DNA of 6,349 nucleotides from Gemmatimonadota bacterium (lineage in GTDB: Bacteria > Gemmatimonadota > Gemmatimonadetes > Longimicrobiales > UBA6960): NCBI GenBank assembly GCA_022564535.1, contig JADFLD010000133.1, forward strand, positions 1 to 6,349, given 5' to 3'. Position numbers and translations under genes: made by a program. Positions 1 through 5,360 of the stretch are shown piece after piece (position 1 is the first letter of the stretch; each line of letters opens with the position of its first letter). The notes below the pieces were generated by a model. It was not told the origin of the DNA. It saw nothing but the letters and a program-made list of their open reading frames with translations, and made no database searches.

Positions 1-191
1 CCCGACGTGGTCCCCGGTTCGGCTCGTTCGCTAACACCGCCAGTGAGGCCGATGGTATGCACTCGATCGTCGCGGGTGAGGCCGAGCTCCGACTGCAGGT
101 AGGAATCGGGGATCAGCTCTGGATCGCGTGAGTCGCACCCGGCCGCAAGCACTGGGACGGTGAGGGCCAGGAACAGGAAAGGCCCCGTCAT
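1..191 (-). CDS. Putative lipoprotein, N-terminal part only (runs off the window)
   Basis: The open frame from the ATG at 191 is uninterrupted to the window edge and begins MTGPFLFLALTVPVLAAGC. This is a hydrophobic signal segment ending in a lipobox (LAAGC), so the mature protein should start at Cys19 and be lipid-anchored, either in the inner membrane or at the outer membrane after Lol sorting. The 45 residues that follow (DSRDPELIPDSYLQSELGL and onwards) are polar and match no family I recognise. The start is ambiguous. The ATG has a purine-rich GGGGAAGGG about 8 nt upstream but gives a signal peptide with no positive N-region. An in-frame GTG at 221-219 would add ten residues with four arginines, which suits a signal peptide better. 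It lies 35 bp downstream of the zinc-ribbon gene on the same strand, so it is probably the third gene of that operon. The ATG falls in the loop of a terminator-like hairpin (178-202). Function unknown. Confidence 0.7.
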   Translation of the reverse strand, partial: MTGPFLFLALTVPVLAAGCDSRDPELIPDSYLQSELGLTRDDRVHTIGLTGGVSERAEPGTTS

Positions 192-202
192 GCGGGGCCC
201 TT
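178..202 (-). terminator. Terminator-like hairpin over the lipoprotein start codon
   Basis: On the minus-strand RNA, 202-193 (AAGGGCCCCG) pairs with 187-178 (CGGGGCCTTT) around the loop CATGA. This gives ten pairs including one G-U, with a short U run at the 3' end. It lies 25 bp past the stop of the zinc-ribbon gene, where an intrinsic terminator would be expected. It also carries the ATG of the lipoprotein in its loop, so it could be an attenuator or a translation-control hairpin instead. The U tract is short (UUUCCU), so termination efficiency may be modest. Confidence 0.45.
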
Positions 203-226
203 CCCCACTTCGCGACCTCACGTCCC

Positions 227-1060
227 TCAAGCGCTGGCCTCCGTCCCGCACGTCGCGCAGAACCGCCAACCAGGTTCGACTTCTTCCCCACAAGCCGGGC
301 ACGGAACCAGCTTGAGGTCCGTACCGCAGAAGGGGCAGAAGTTGACACCCTCCCGACTGGGAAGCTCGGCGCGACACCACGCACACGCCCCATCACCGGC
401 GGACGTGGGACCGGACGCCTCGGGTGTCGGTGTCGGCTCACTCGTCGAGGCATCCGACGGAGCCCTTTTAGCGGCGGGAGTCGTCACGTACTCGGGCGCC
501 AATGGCGGCCTGCCTCCGGCGCGTGTGTCATCGCGAACAGGCGGCGGGTCCACATCGTCCCGGTCGGGCTGATCCGCGAAGATGTCGACACCGGGAGAAA
601 CGATGCCCATTTGCTCCGCCGTAGCCGTCTCCTCCGACGGCGCGAGCTCCGCGATCCCCACCGGATCCTCTGCCTCGAGCTCCTCTACCAAGTCCGGCAA
701 CTGGTCGATCGCCGCCCCCGAAAGGTCGAGGTAAGCCTGGTTTAAACGCACATCCACGGCGGCGAACTCGCGATAGAGACCGGTATTGGGGTTCGAAACC
801 TCGAGCTCGGCGCGCAGTTCACGCAGCGCAGGCTCCGAATCGAGAATCAGGTACCCCCCCTCACCGGCGAGCAGCCGGATCAGGGCCTCCTCATAGTCGC
901 CGTTCATCTCGACGCCGATGCGTTCTCGGTGGGATCCGTACGGAACGAGGTTTTGATAGATCTCCGCCACGGTGAACGGACTCGTCAGGTACTCCGGACG
1001 CTGTGTCTGGATCTCCTCGATGAGCGCGCGGTGAAAGCGCTCCAATATCTGATGGGACAT
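227..1060 (-). CDS. Double zinc-ribbon protein of unknown function
   Basis: The protein has 277 residues in three parts. Residues 1 to about 120 form a predicted globular domain (MSHQILERFHRALIEEIQTQ, then a helix-rich stretch) that I do not recognise. Residues about 125-222 are rich in Glu, Asp, Pro, Ser and Thr and look like a disordered linker. Residues 226-271 form a double zinc ribbon with four CxxC knuckles at C226/C229, C242/C245, C254/C257 and C268/C271 (CAWC, CPFC, CPAC, CATC). Such C-terminal ribbons usually bind protein or nucleic acid. No signal peptide or membrane segment is visible, so it is probably cytoplasmic. The ATG is preceded by GAGGAG 9 nt upstream, lying within the end of the TPR gene. 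With only 6 bp between the genes, the two are surely co-transcribed and probably translationally coupled, suggesting a shared role. The specific function cannot be read from the sequence. Confidence 0.88.
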   Translation of the reverse strand: MSHQILERFHRALIEEIQTQRPEYLTSPFTVAEIYQNLVPYGSHRERIGVEMNGDYEEALIRLLAGEGGYLILDSEPALRELRAELEVSNPNTGLYREFAAVDVRLNQAYLDLSGAAIDQLPDLVEELEAEDPVGIAELAPSEETATAEQMGIVSPGVDIFADQPDRDDVDPPPVRDDTRAGGRPPLAPEYVTTPAAKRAPSDASTSEPTPTPEASGPTSAGDGACAWCRAELPSREGVNFCPFCGTDLKLVPCPACGEEVEPGWRFCATCGTEASA

Positions 1061-1066
1061 GTGAGC

Positions 1067-2173
1067 CTACTCCTCAACTTCCAGTCGAATGAGTCCCGCC
1101 TCGATGGCACTCTTCATGAACGACTCGGGGTCGGTAAAGGGAATGTCGATCCCACTCTGCTCGTGCCAACGCTCCGCGAGACGTCTCATGTATTGCGTAA
1201 CCGTTTCATGGCTGAAGCCGGCCTGACCCCTCATCTGCCTGACAATCGCGTGCCAGCTACCGTGTAACCGCCGACCGTCGTTGAGCCGGACCACATGGGT
1301 CTCGTCGGTGTCCGACGACTGAGAGCGTTCCCATAGCTCGAGCTGACTGGGGTCGTAGATGGTACTTGGATCCCCGACACCCATGCGAGATTCGACCTCG
1401 GCGAGAAGCCGGTCGATCGGGTCGTCGAGTTCCTCGAGCTCCCGAAGCCGCTGCTCCCAAGGGGCGAGCCGAGGATCACCCGACTCCATATGCCAGAGCG
1501 TCCTCTTCAATTCCATGAGGCGCCAAACGGCGAGGGCGTCCCAATGCTCTTGGGGTGGCACCCGCTCCAGCTCACGCAGAGCCCCTTCCCAGTCTCCACG
1601 ATCGTAGAGCAGGTGCCCCAAGTAGATTCGAGCCTCGTAGAGGTCCGGATCGAGTCTCAGCGCGCGCCGAATTTGACGACCCGCCCCCACCTCGTCTCCG
1701 AGACGGTGGAGAGCATACCCCAGCGAGGCCGCTGCATCGGCATTGTCGGGGCGCCCAGCGGCCGCCTTGGCGAAGACGTCACGGCACTCCCCGTACATCG
1801 CGGACCGGTAGAGTGCCCGTCCCATCGTCAGCATGAGCTCGATGTCATCGTCGAAGCCCAGCGACGCCACTTGGTCGAACAGCCTCAGCGCCTCGGCACG
1901 CTCGCCGAACCGGAGGAGGGTCTCCCCGAGCCCAACGAGCGCATCCTCATGGCTCGAATCCAGAACCACGGCGCGCTCGAAGGAGCGTCGTGCCCAGGCG
2001 TACTCCTCTCGAGCCAGTCGGGCATAGCCGAGGCCGACGTAGAGTTCGACGGCGTTGGGATAAACCGCGACGCCCTCTTTGAGCACCTCGAGGGCCCCAT
2101 CGTAGTCACCGTCGTTGTAGAGCTTGTGCGCCTGCTCGTCGTATTCCTCTGAACTGAGGAACCCTTCGGGCAT
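1067..2173 (-). CDS. TPR-repeat protein with an unassigned C-terminal domain
   Basis: The protein has 368 residues. Residues 9 to about 209 are six consecutive tetratricopeptide repeats (approximately 9-41, 43-75, 77-109, 111-144, 145-178, 179-209). They show the usual Gly/Ala/Tyr/Pro pattern, for example YNDGDYDGALEVLKEGVAVY and LGYALHRLGDEVGAGRQIRR. TPRs form a right-handed solenoid that binds partner proteins. Residues about 215-290 are charged and helical. Residues about 290-368 (from HVVRLNDGRRLHGSWHAIVR to the end at RLEVEE) look like a compact separate domain that I cannot name. There is no signal peptide, so it is likely cytoplasmic. The ATG has GAGGAG 8 nt upstream. It is the first gene of a minus-strand operon and the zinc-ribbon gene follows after 6 bp, so the TPR part may scaffold that partner. 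Confidence 0.9.
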   Translation of the reverse strand: MPEGFLSSEEYDEQAHKLYNDGDYDGALEVLKEGVAVYPNAVELYVGLGYARLAREEYAWARRSFERAVVLDSSHEDALVGLGETLLRFGERAEALRLFDQVASLGFDDDIELMLTMGRALYRSAMYGECRDVFAKAAAGRPDNADAAASLGYALHRLGDEVGAGRQIRRALRLDPDLYEARIYLGHLLYDRGDWEGALRELERVPPQEHWDALAVWRLMELKRTLWHMESGDPRLAPWEQRLRELEELDDPIDRLLAEVESRMGVGDPSTIYDPSQLELWERSQSSDTDETHVVRLNDGRRLHGSWHAIVRQMRGQAGFSHETVTQYMRRLAERWHEQSGIDIPFTDPESFMKSAIEAGLIRLEVEE

Positions 2174-2236
2174 TTAGGAAGCTCCTCGCCGACCACCACG
2201 GGTCAGGCCTTGGGGTTGGTTCATCACAACCTAATG

Positions 2237-2261
2237 CGGTCCATCAGACCGTACCAGACCG
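2237..2261. promoter_or_regulatory. Candidate operator: GACCG pentamers at 10-bp spacing
   Basis: The motif occurs inverted at 2237-2241 (CGGTC) and direct at 2247-2251 and 2257-2261 (GACCG, each within CAGACCG). The three copies are one helical turn apart and lie 64-88 bp upstream of the TPR gene. This phasing is typical of half-sites bound by a dimeric regulator. The motif is short and GC-rich, so chance is possible. No convincing -35/-10 pair was found beside it. Confidence 0.25.
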
Positions 2262-2280
2262 AGATGGGCCACGGCTAGCG

Positions 2281-2336
2281 GGCTGTTGAACGTCATGCCA
2301 CCGAGGCTGATGAGTACGTTGTACTTCTTCGCAGCC
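2281..2336. repeat. Short palindrome resembling IS ends
   Basis: The segment starts with GGCTGTTGAA (2281-2290) and ends with the inverted form TGTACTTCTTCGCAGCC (2320-2336). The reverse complement of the latter, GGCTGCGAAGAAGTACA, matches GGCTGTTGAAGAAGTACA at 6163-6180 except for one substitution and one missing base. The two ends therefore form an imperfect terminal inverted repeat around about 30 bp. The motif resembles the GGCTGTTGAA-type ends I recall from several insertion sequences. I cannot name a family and see no clear target duplication. It may be the scar of a deleted element. Confidence 0.35.
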
Positions 2337-2340
2337 GCCC

Positions 2341-2407
2341 AAAAGGGTGATCGGAAAGGGCCTGAGCCGCAGGCACGCAACTCGGTCCACGCCCTTTTCG
2401 ATTACCC
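2341..2407 (-). terminator. Long hairpin with U tract after the small zinc-binding gene
   Basis: GGGTGATCGGAAAGGGC (2345-2361) and GCCCTTTTCGATTACCC (2391-2407) are complementary over 17 bp, with two positions that are G-U on the plus strand and A-C mismatches on the minus strand. On the minus strand the stem begins 14 nt after the stop of the gene at 2422-2748 and is followed by TTTT (2344-2341), as in an intrinsic terminator. The 29-nt loop is unusually large. It overlaps an alternative small hairpin, GCCTG-AGCCG-CAGGC (2360-2374). The wobble pairs favour folding of plus-strand RNA, which argues for a repeat or other role as an alternative. Confidence 0.45.
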
Positions 2408-2421
2408 GCCTAGGACTTGGC

Positions 2422-2748
2422 TTAGGCGATTCCGCAGGCGCGACAGATCAGCTCCTTTCCGGCGCGCACGAGACGAGTCCCGGGGCCGTGGCGGGGGCAA
2501 TCCGGCTCTTCTCCGGCGGATACGGCATCCTTGACTCTCTTCCGCTCGGTCCGCGTCGCCTTCGGAATCTTCATCTCGTAGCGCAGCGAAGAGACGCTGC
2601 ACTCGAATATGCTAGCTGCGGTTCCGTCATCTGCTGGACGGAGTCCGAGAAGTATCAAGAACCCGCCGTTCGGAGAAAGCATCTGCTGCCCGGCATAGTA
2701 CTGCTTCAGAAGCTGCTTCTCGTTTTCCAGCTGCAGCACGTCACCCAA
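2422..2748 (-). CDS. Small protein with CxxH/CxxC zinc site, function unknown
   Basis: About 108 residues from a TTG at 2748. A GTG at 2739 would give 105. TTG is preferred because AAGGGGG lies 6 nt upstream. The frame is open further upstream to an ATG at 2829, but that ATG lies inside the promoter -10 box and the extra residues look non-coding. The N-terminus (LQLENEKQLLKQYYAGQQML) looks helical or coiled-coil. A hydrophobic strand follows (GGFLILLGLRPADDG), then a basic stretch (RYEMKIPKATRTERKRVKDA). The C-terminus carries C84-x2-H87 and C102-x2-C105 (CPRHG and CRACGIA), a probable single zinc ribbon superficially like Trm112-type knuckles but stopping right after the second pair. The basic patch suggests nucleic-acid contact. 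It has its own promoter and a terminator-like hairpin, so it is probably a monocistronic gene. I do not recognise the family. Confidence 0.62.
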   Translation of the reverse strand: MGDVLQLENEKQLLKQYYAGQQMLSPNGGFLILLGLRPADDGTAASIFECSVSSLRYEMKIPKATRTERKRVKDAVSAGEEPDCPRHGPGTRLVRAGKELICRACGIA

Positions 2749-2771
2749 TCCCTGCCCCCTTGTTCCTCGGC

Positions 2772-2850
2772 ACGTAGGGAGCCCAATCGGTGCTTTCCCC
2801 CGGGGACCCCCAACAAAAAGTGGGCGCAATTATACCCGGGGCTCCCACGT
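2772..2850. repeat. Inverted repeat flanking the -10 box and leader
   Basis: ACGTAGGGAGCCC (2772-2784) and GGGCTCCCACGT (2839-2850) are inverted copies over 12 bases with one extra A in the left arm. About 54 bp lie between them and contain the -10 box and most of the 5' leader of the small zinc-binding gene. It could be a paired operator (DNA looping), a leader RNA stem if transcription begins further upstream, or the ends of a small element. The sequence does not decide between these. Confidence 0.4.
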
Positions 2851-2858
2851 TACGGCAA
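2829..2858 (-). promoter_or_regulatory. Sigma70-like promoter for the small zinc-binding gene
   Basis: Reading the minus strand, TTGCCG (2858-2853) is the -35 box and a perfect TATAAT (2834-2829) the -10 box, 18 bp apart. Transcription would start near 2822, giving a leader of about 70 nt before the TTG at 2748. This is the best promoter in the window. A 12-bp inverted repeat (2772-2784 and 2839-2850) surrounds the -10 box and leader, with the right arm lying in the spacer, so repressor binding there is plausible. Confidence 0.6.
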
Positions 2859-2891
2859 CCCTGCCGCGAGAACGTCCCGGTATCAATGAGA

Positions 2892-2926
2892 ACGGAGCGG
2901 AGGTACCCGATGGTCCCCCGCTCCGT
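2892..2926 (-). terminator. Terminator-like hairpin after the 86-residue gene
   Basis: ACGGAGCGG (2892-2900) pairs perfectly with CCGCTCCGT (2918-2926). The stem continues inward with GG/CC and ACC/GGT around a CGAT loop, with one mismatch (a G-U pair only on minus-strand RNA) and a one-base bulge. It lies about 30 bp beyond the stop at 2957 on the minus strand. The sequence after it on that strand is TCTCATT, a weak U tract, so it may be an imperfect intrinsic terminator or simply stabilise the 3' end. Confidence 0.4.
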
Positions 2927-2956
2927 CACGTCCCTCGGGACTGCGTCCGAAATCGC

Positions 2957-3217
2957 TCAGGCGACCGGAGCGTCCTCCAATGTCCTAGCCGTGCTGTTTG
3001 CGCCGTGCGCGATGGCCGGCTTGCAAAAACGGACGCCGATCTCGTGAAGACCCCGGAGATCCGCATCCGTCAAATCGGGATACCGCTCCCCGATGTAGTC
3101 GATCGTCTCATCCATCCAGTGGCGCTGATCTTCCGCTGCCGCCTCTAGGACGTCGCAGCGGTGTACGTGACTGAACAGCTCGTCGCGAGCGCGATCCAGG
3201 AGTTTCTCTTTGGACAA
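2957..3217 (-). CDS. Small His/Cys-containing protein, function unknown
   Basis: The protein has 86 residues and starts at TTG (3217-3215) with GGAGGG about 5 nt upstream, a strong ribosome-binding site that supports the unusual start. It is mainly helical: SKEKLLDRARDELFSHVHRC, then DETIDYIGERYPDL and LRGLHEIGVRFCKPAIAHG, with a polar tail. Potential metal ligands are H17, H19, C21, H33, H58, C65 and H71, but they do not form a motif I know. No signal peptide or membrane segment is seen. It is transcribed away from the hyuB operon across a 110-bp divergent spacer and is followed by a terminator-like hairpin, so it is probably a single-gene unit. I do not recognise the family. The regular amphipathic pattern and good ribosome-binding site make a real gene likely. 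Confidence 0.65.
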   Translation of the reverse strand: MSKEKLLDRARDELFSHVHRCDVLEAAAEDQRHWMDETIDYIGERYPDLTDADLRGLHEIGVRFCKPAIAHGANSTARTLEDAPVA

Positions 3218-3242
3218 ATTACCCTCCGATAAGTATTGAAGA

Positions 3243-3290
3243 GGCGCGCCGTCAGCGCGCCGGTCGTACTCTTGGCTCTAGCCATATAAC
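3243..3290. promoter_or_regulatory. Divergent control region with two dyads
   Basis: The spacer between the minus-strand 86-residue gene and plus-strand hyuB holds GGCGCGC-N5-GCGCGCC (3243-3261) and the 12-bp palindrome TGGCTCTAGCCA (3273-3284). A TATAAC box (3285-3290) lies directly next to the second dyad and could be the -10 of the plus-strand operon, but I find no good -35 at 16-18 bp. The dyads are candidate operators for one or both directions. The first could also be a leader hairpin of the minus-strand transcript. Confidence 0.35.
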
Positions 3291-3327
3291 GTAACCTTGA
3301 ATCGATAACTGAGAAACTGGAACCTGC

Positions 3328-4929
3328 ATGTCGCAAATGCCTCGCCCGAACCCCGTCGAACTCGAGGTCTTTCGGCACCTCTTCACCGCGCTGGCGGAGG
3401 AGATGGGAGCGGCGCTCAAACTGGCTTCGTTCTCGCCTAACATAAAGGAGCGACGCGACTACTCGTGCGCGCTCTTCAACCCAGCCGGCCGCGCAGTCGC
3501 ACTGGGTGACCACATGCCCGTACACCTCGGGGCGATGCCCATGAGCGTCGACGCGGCGTTGTCCGAGCTGGGCACGCTCGGCCCCGGAGACGTCGTTTGT
3601 CTAAACGACCCGTTCAGCGGAGGGACACACCTTCCCGACATCACGCTGATCTCCGCAGTCTACGGCAAGGATGACGTGCTGCTCGGGTACGTAGCCTCCC
3701 GCGCACACCATAGCGACGTGGGAGGATCGACGCCCGGCTCCATGCCGCTGGCCCGGGAGATCTTCGAAGAAGGTCTGCGCATTCCGCCCGTTCGACTCTA
3801 CGAGGCGGGCGAACGAAACGGGGACCTATGGCGCATGATACTCGCGAACGTGCGAACTCCCGTGGAACGGGCCGGTGACCTGGACGCTCAGCTCGCGGCC
3901 CTGCATACGGGCGACGCTCGGCTGCTCGGGATCGTGGAGAAGCGTGGAGCGGCCCACACACTGGCAGCGATGGACGCGCTCATCGATTACGCCGACCGCG
4001 TTGTCGAAGCCGGCTTGGCGCTGATCCCGGATGGCACCTACGTGGGCGAGGACTTCATCGAGGACGACGGATTCGGGTCGGGCCCGATTCCGATTCGCGC
4101 GACGCTCACCCTGCGGGGTTCCAGACTCAAGATCGACTTCGAGGGAACGTCTCCACAGGTTCCCGGCGGCGTGAATGCGGTAGCGGCCATCACGTCGTCC
4201 GCGACGCGCTATGTAATCCGCTGCGTGGTCGAGGCCCTGCTCGATGAGCCACTCCCGGCGGGAGGAGGCTCGATGTCCGCGGTCACGCTCATCCTCCCGG
4301 AGGGCAGTCTCGTGAACGCGAACCCTCCGGCCTCCGTCGCGGCCGGCAACGTCGAGACCAGCCAACGGATCACCGACGTTCTCATGCGAGCGTTCGGAAA
4401 AGCCCTGCCGGAGCTCATGCCGGCCCTCTCACAGGGAACGATGAACAACCTGACGATCGGCGGAGTGGACCCGCGAAACGGAGAGGTCTACGCGTACTAC
4501 GAAACCGTCGGCGGCGGCATGGGAGCAGGCCCCACAGGGGACGGTCTCAGCGGCGTGCACGTCCACATGTCCAACTCCCTGAACACACCGGTCGAAGCGC
4601 TCGAGCACGCGTACCCATTCCGAATCACGAGGTATGGGATTCGGCGAGGATCGGGCGGCGCAGGTCGGCATCGTGGAGGGGACGGGCTACGCCGGGACCT
4701 TCAGATTCTCGGGCCGGCACGCGTCGTGTTGCTGTGCGAGCGGAGGACCGTCGGCCCCGCGGGAGCGCAGGGCGGCGAAGATGGGGCGCCTGGAGAGAAC
4801 GTCCTGATCCGCGGAGGGGTAGAGGAGCGCCTCCCCGGAAAGACGACCTTCTCCGTGGAAGCCGGCGACATCATCAGCATCCGCTCGCCAGGTGGAGGTG
4901 GGTGGGGCTCTCCAACGGGCGACTCGTAA
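3328..4929 (+). CDS. hyuB: Hydantoinase B / oxoprolinase family subunit (HyuB-like)
   Basis: The 533 residues cover the full length of the HyuB family. Family members hydrolyse or carboxylate small substrates (N-methylhydantoin, 5-oxoproline, acetone or acetophenone) in ATP-dependent complexes with a HyuA-type subunit. The family signatures are present in order: the N-terminal block VELEVFRHLFTALAEEMG, then SFSPNIKERRDYSCALF (34-50), DHMPVHLGAMP (61-71), NDPFSGGTHLPDIT (93-106), RAHHSDVGGSTPGSMP (125-140), NPPASVAAGN, then RYGIRRGSGGAGRHRGGDG and a C-terminal SPGGGGWGSP. The Asp/His residues of the 61, 100 and 125 blocks are the likely metal and active-site ligands. The ATG has only a weak GGAA 8 nt upstream, and a second in-frame ATG follows three codons later. 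The protein is cytoplasmic. It is the first gene of a plus-strand operon with the DUF6941-like gene 17 bp downstream. No hyuA is present in the window, so the substrate cannot be stated. Confidence 0.93.
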   Translation: MSQMPRPNPVELEVFRHLFTALAEEMGAALKLASFSPNIKERRDYSCALFNPAGRAVALGDHMPVHLGAMPMSVDAALSELGTLGPGDVVCLNDPFSGGTHLPDITLISAVYGKDDVLLGYVASRAHHSDVGGSTPGSMPLAREIFEEGLRIPPVRLYEAGERNGDLWRMILANVRTPVERAGDLDAQLAALHTGDARLLGIVEKRGAAHTLAAMDALIDYADRVVEAGLALIPDGTYVGEDFIEDDGFGSGPIPIRATLTLRGSRLKIDFEGTSPQVPGGVNAVAAITSSATRYVIRCVVEALLDEPLPAGGGSMSAVTLILPEGSLVNANPPASVAAGNVETSQRITDVLMRAFGKALPELMPALSQGTMNNLTIGGVDPRNGEVYAYYETVGGGMGAGPTGDGLSGVHVHMSNSLNTPVEALEHAYPFRITRYGIRRGSGGAGRHRGGDGLRRDLQILGPARVVLLCERRTVGPAGAQGGEDGAPGENVLIRGGVEERLPGKTTFSVEAGDIISIRSPGGGGWGSPTGDS

Positions 4930-4946
4930 TCACGTAAGGAACCCAC

Positions 4947-5360
4947 ATGCACCTACGCTTCTCCGCCATCTGCGACGACGCGCGTCCGACACCGGACGGG
5001 AAAATCGACGTCCACGGTGTGTACCACGACCTGTCCGCCCCGGGGTTTCCGGCGAAACAGGATCACCTCGTCCTCGTGCTCGTCCTCGAATGGAGCCGCG
5101 ATGACCACGGACGATACCGGTTCAAGGCTGACCTCGAGGACGACGCCGGCGACATATCACTGACGGTAGAAGGGGAGACCGAGATTCACCTCACGGCCCC
5201 GGATCAACCTCCCGCACGAAGCCAACTCATCCTGCCCATGGATGACGTCGTCTTCCCGCATCCGGGCCAATACACCTTCCGGGTAAAGGTGAAGGGCGAC
5301 ACGTTCGAGGGTCCGGGCATCTATCTGATGGAAGTCCCGGAGGAGCAGGCGACGGCCTGA
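4947..5360 (+). CDS. DUF6941-like small protein
   Basis: The protein has 137 residues and begins MHLRFSAICDDARPTPDGKI. The pattern of an N-terminal strand, then 'ICDDA...DGKIDVHGVYHDL' and 'HLVLVLVLEW', followed by a beta-rich body and 'HPGQYTFRVKVKG', matches my recollection of the DUF6941 family. These are small, probably beta-sandwich cytoplasmic proteins with no established function. The ATG has AAGGA 7 nt upstream. It sits 17 bp after hyuB and its TGA overlaps the ATG of the Kdo-kinase gene by one nucleotide (TGATG), so translation of the kinase is probably coupled to it. No catalytic motif, signal peptide or cysteine cluster is seen. The family call is from memory of the pattern and not from a search. 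Confidence 0.8.
   Translation: MHLRFSAICDDARPTPDGKIDVHGVYHDLSAPGFPAKQDHLVLVLVLEWSRDDHGRYRFKADLEDDAGDISLTVEGETEIHLTAPDQPPARSQLILPMDDVVFPHPGQYTFRVKVKGDTFEGPGIYLMEVPEEQATA

Noticed and set aside
1490..2152. 220-codon open frame on the plus strand
   Set aside because: It lies wholly antisense to the TPR gene, whose repeats are unmistakable. The translated product has no family features, and such frames are common in GC-rich DNA.
2345..2410. tRNA-like look of the hairpin region (TTCGATT resembling a T-loop)
   Set aside because: No matching T stem, 7-bp acceptor or anticodon arm can be drawn. The 17-bp stem explains the pairing better.
2286..2534. Plus-strand open frames starting at 2286 and 2347
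   Set aside because: They run through the hairpin and opposite the small zinc-binding gene, have Arg-rich low-complexity translations, and lack convincing ribosome-binding sites.
2749..2829. Upstream ATG (2829) as start of the small zinc-binding gene
   Set aside because: The ATG lies inside the TATAAT box and upstream of the predicted transcript start. The added residues look non-coding, and the TTG at 2748 has a well-placed Shine-Dalgarno.
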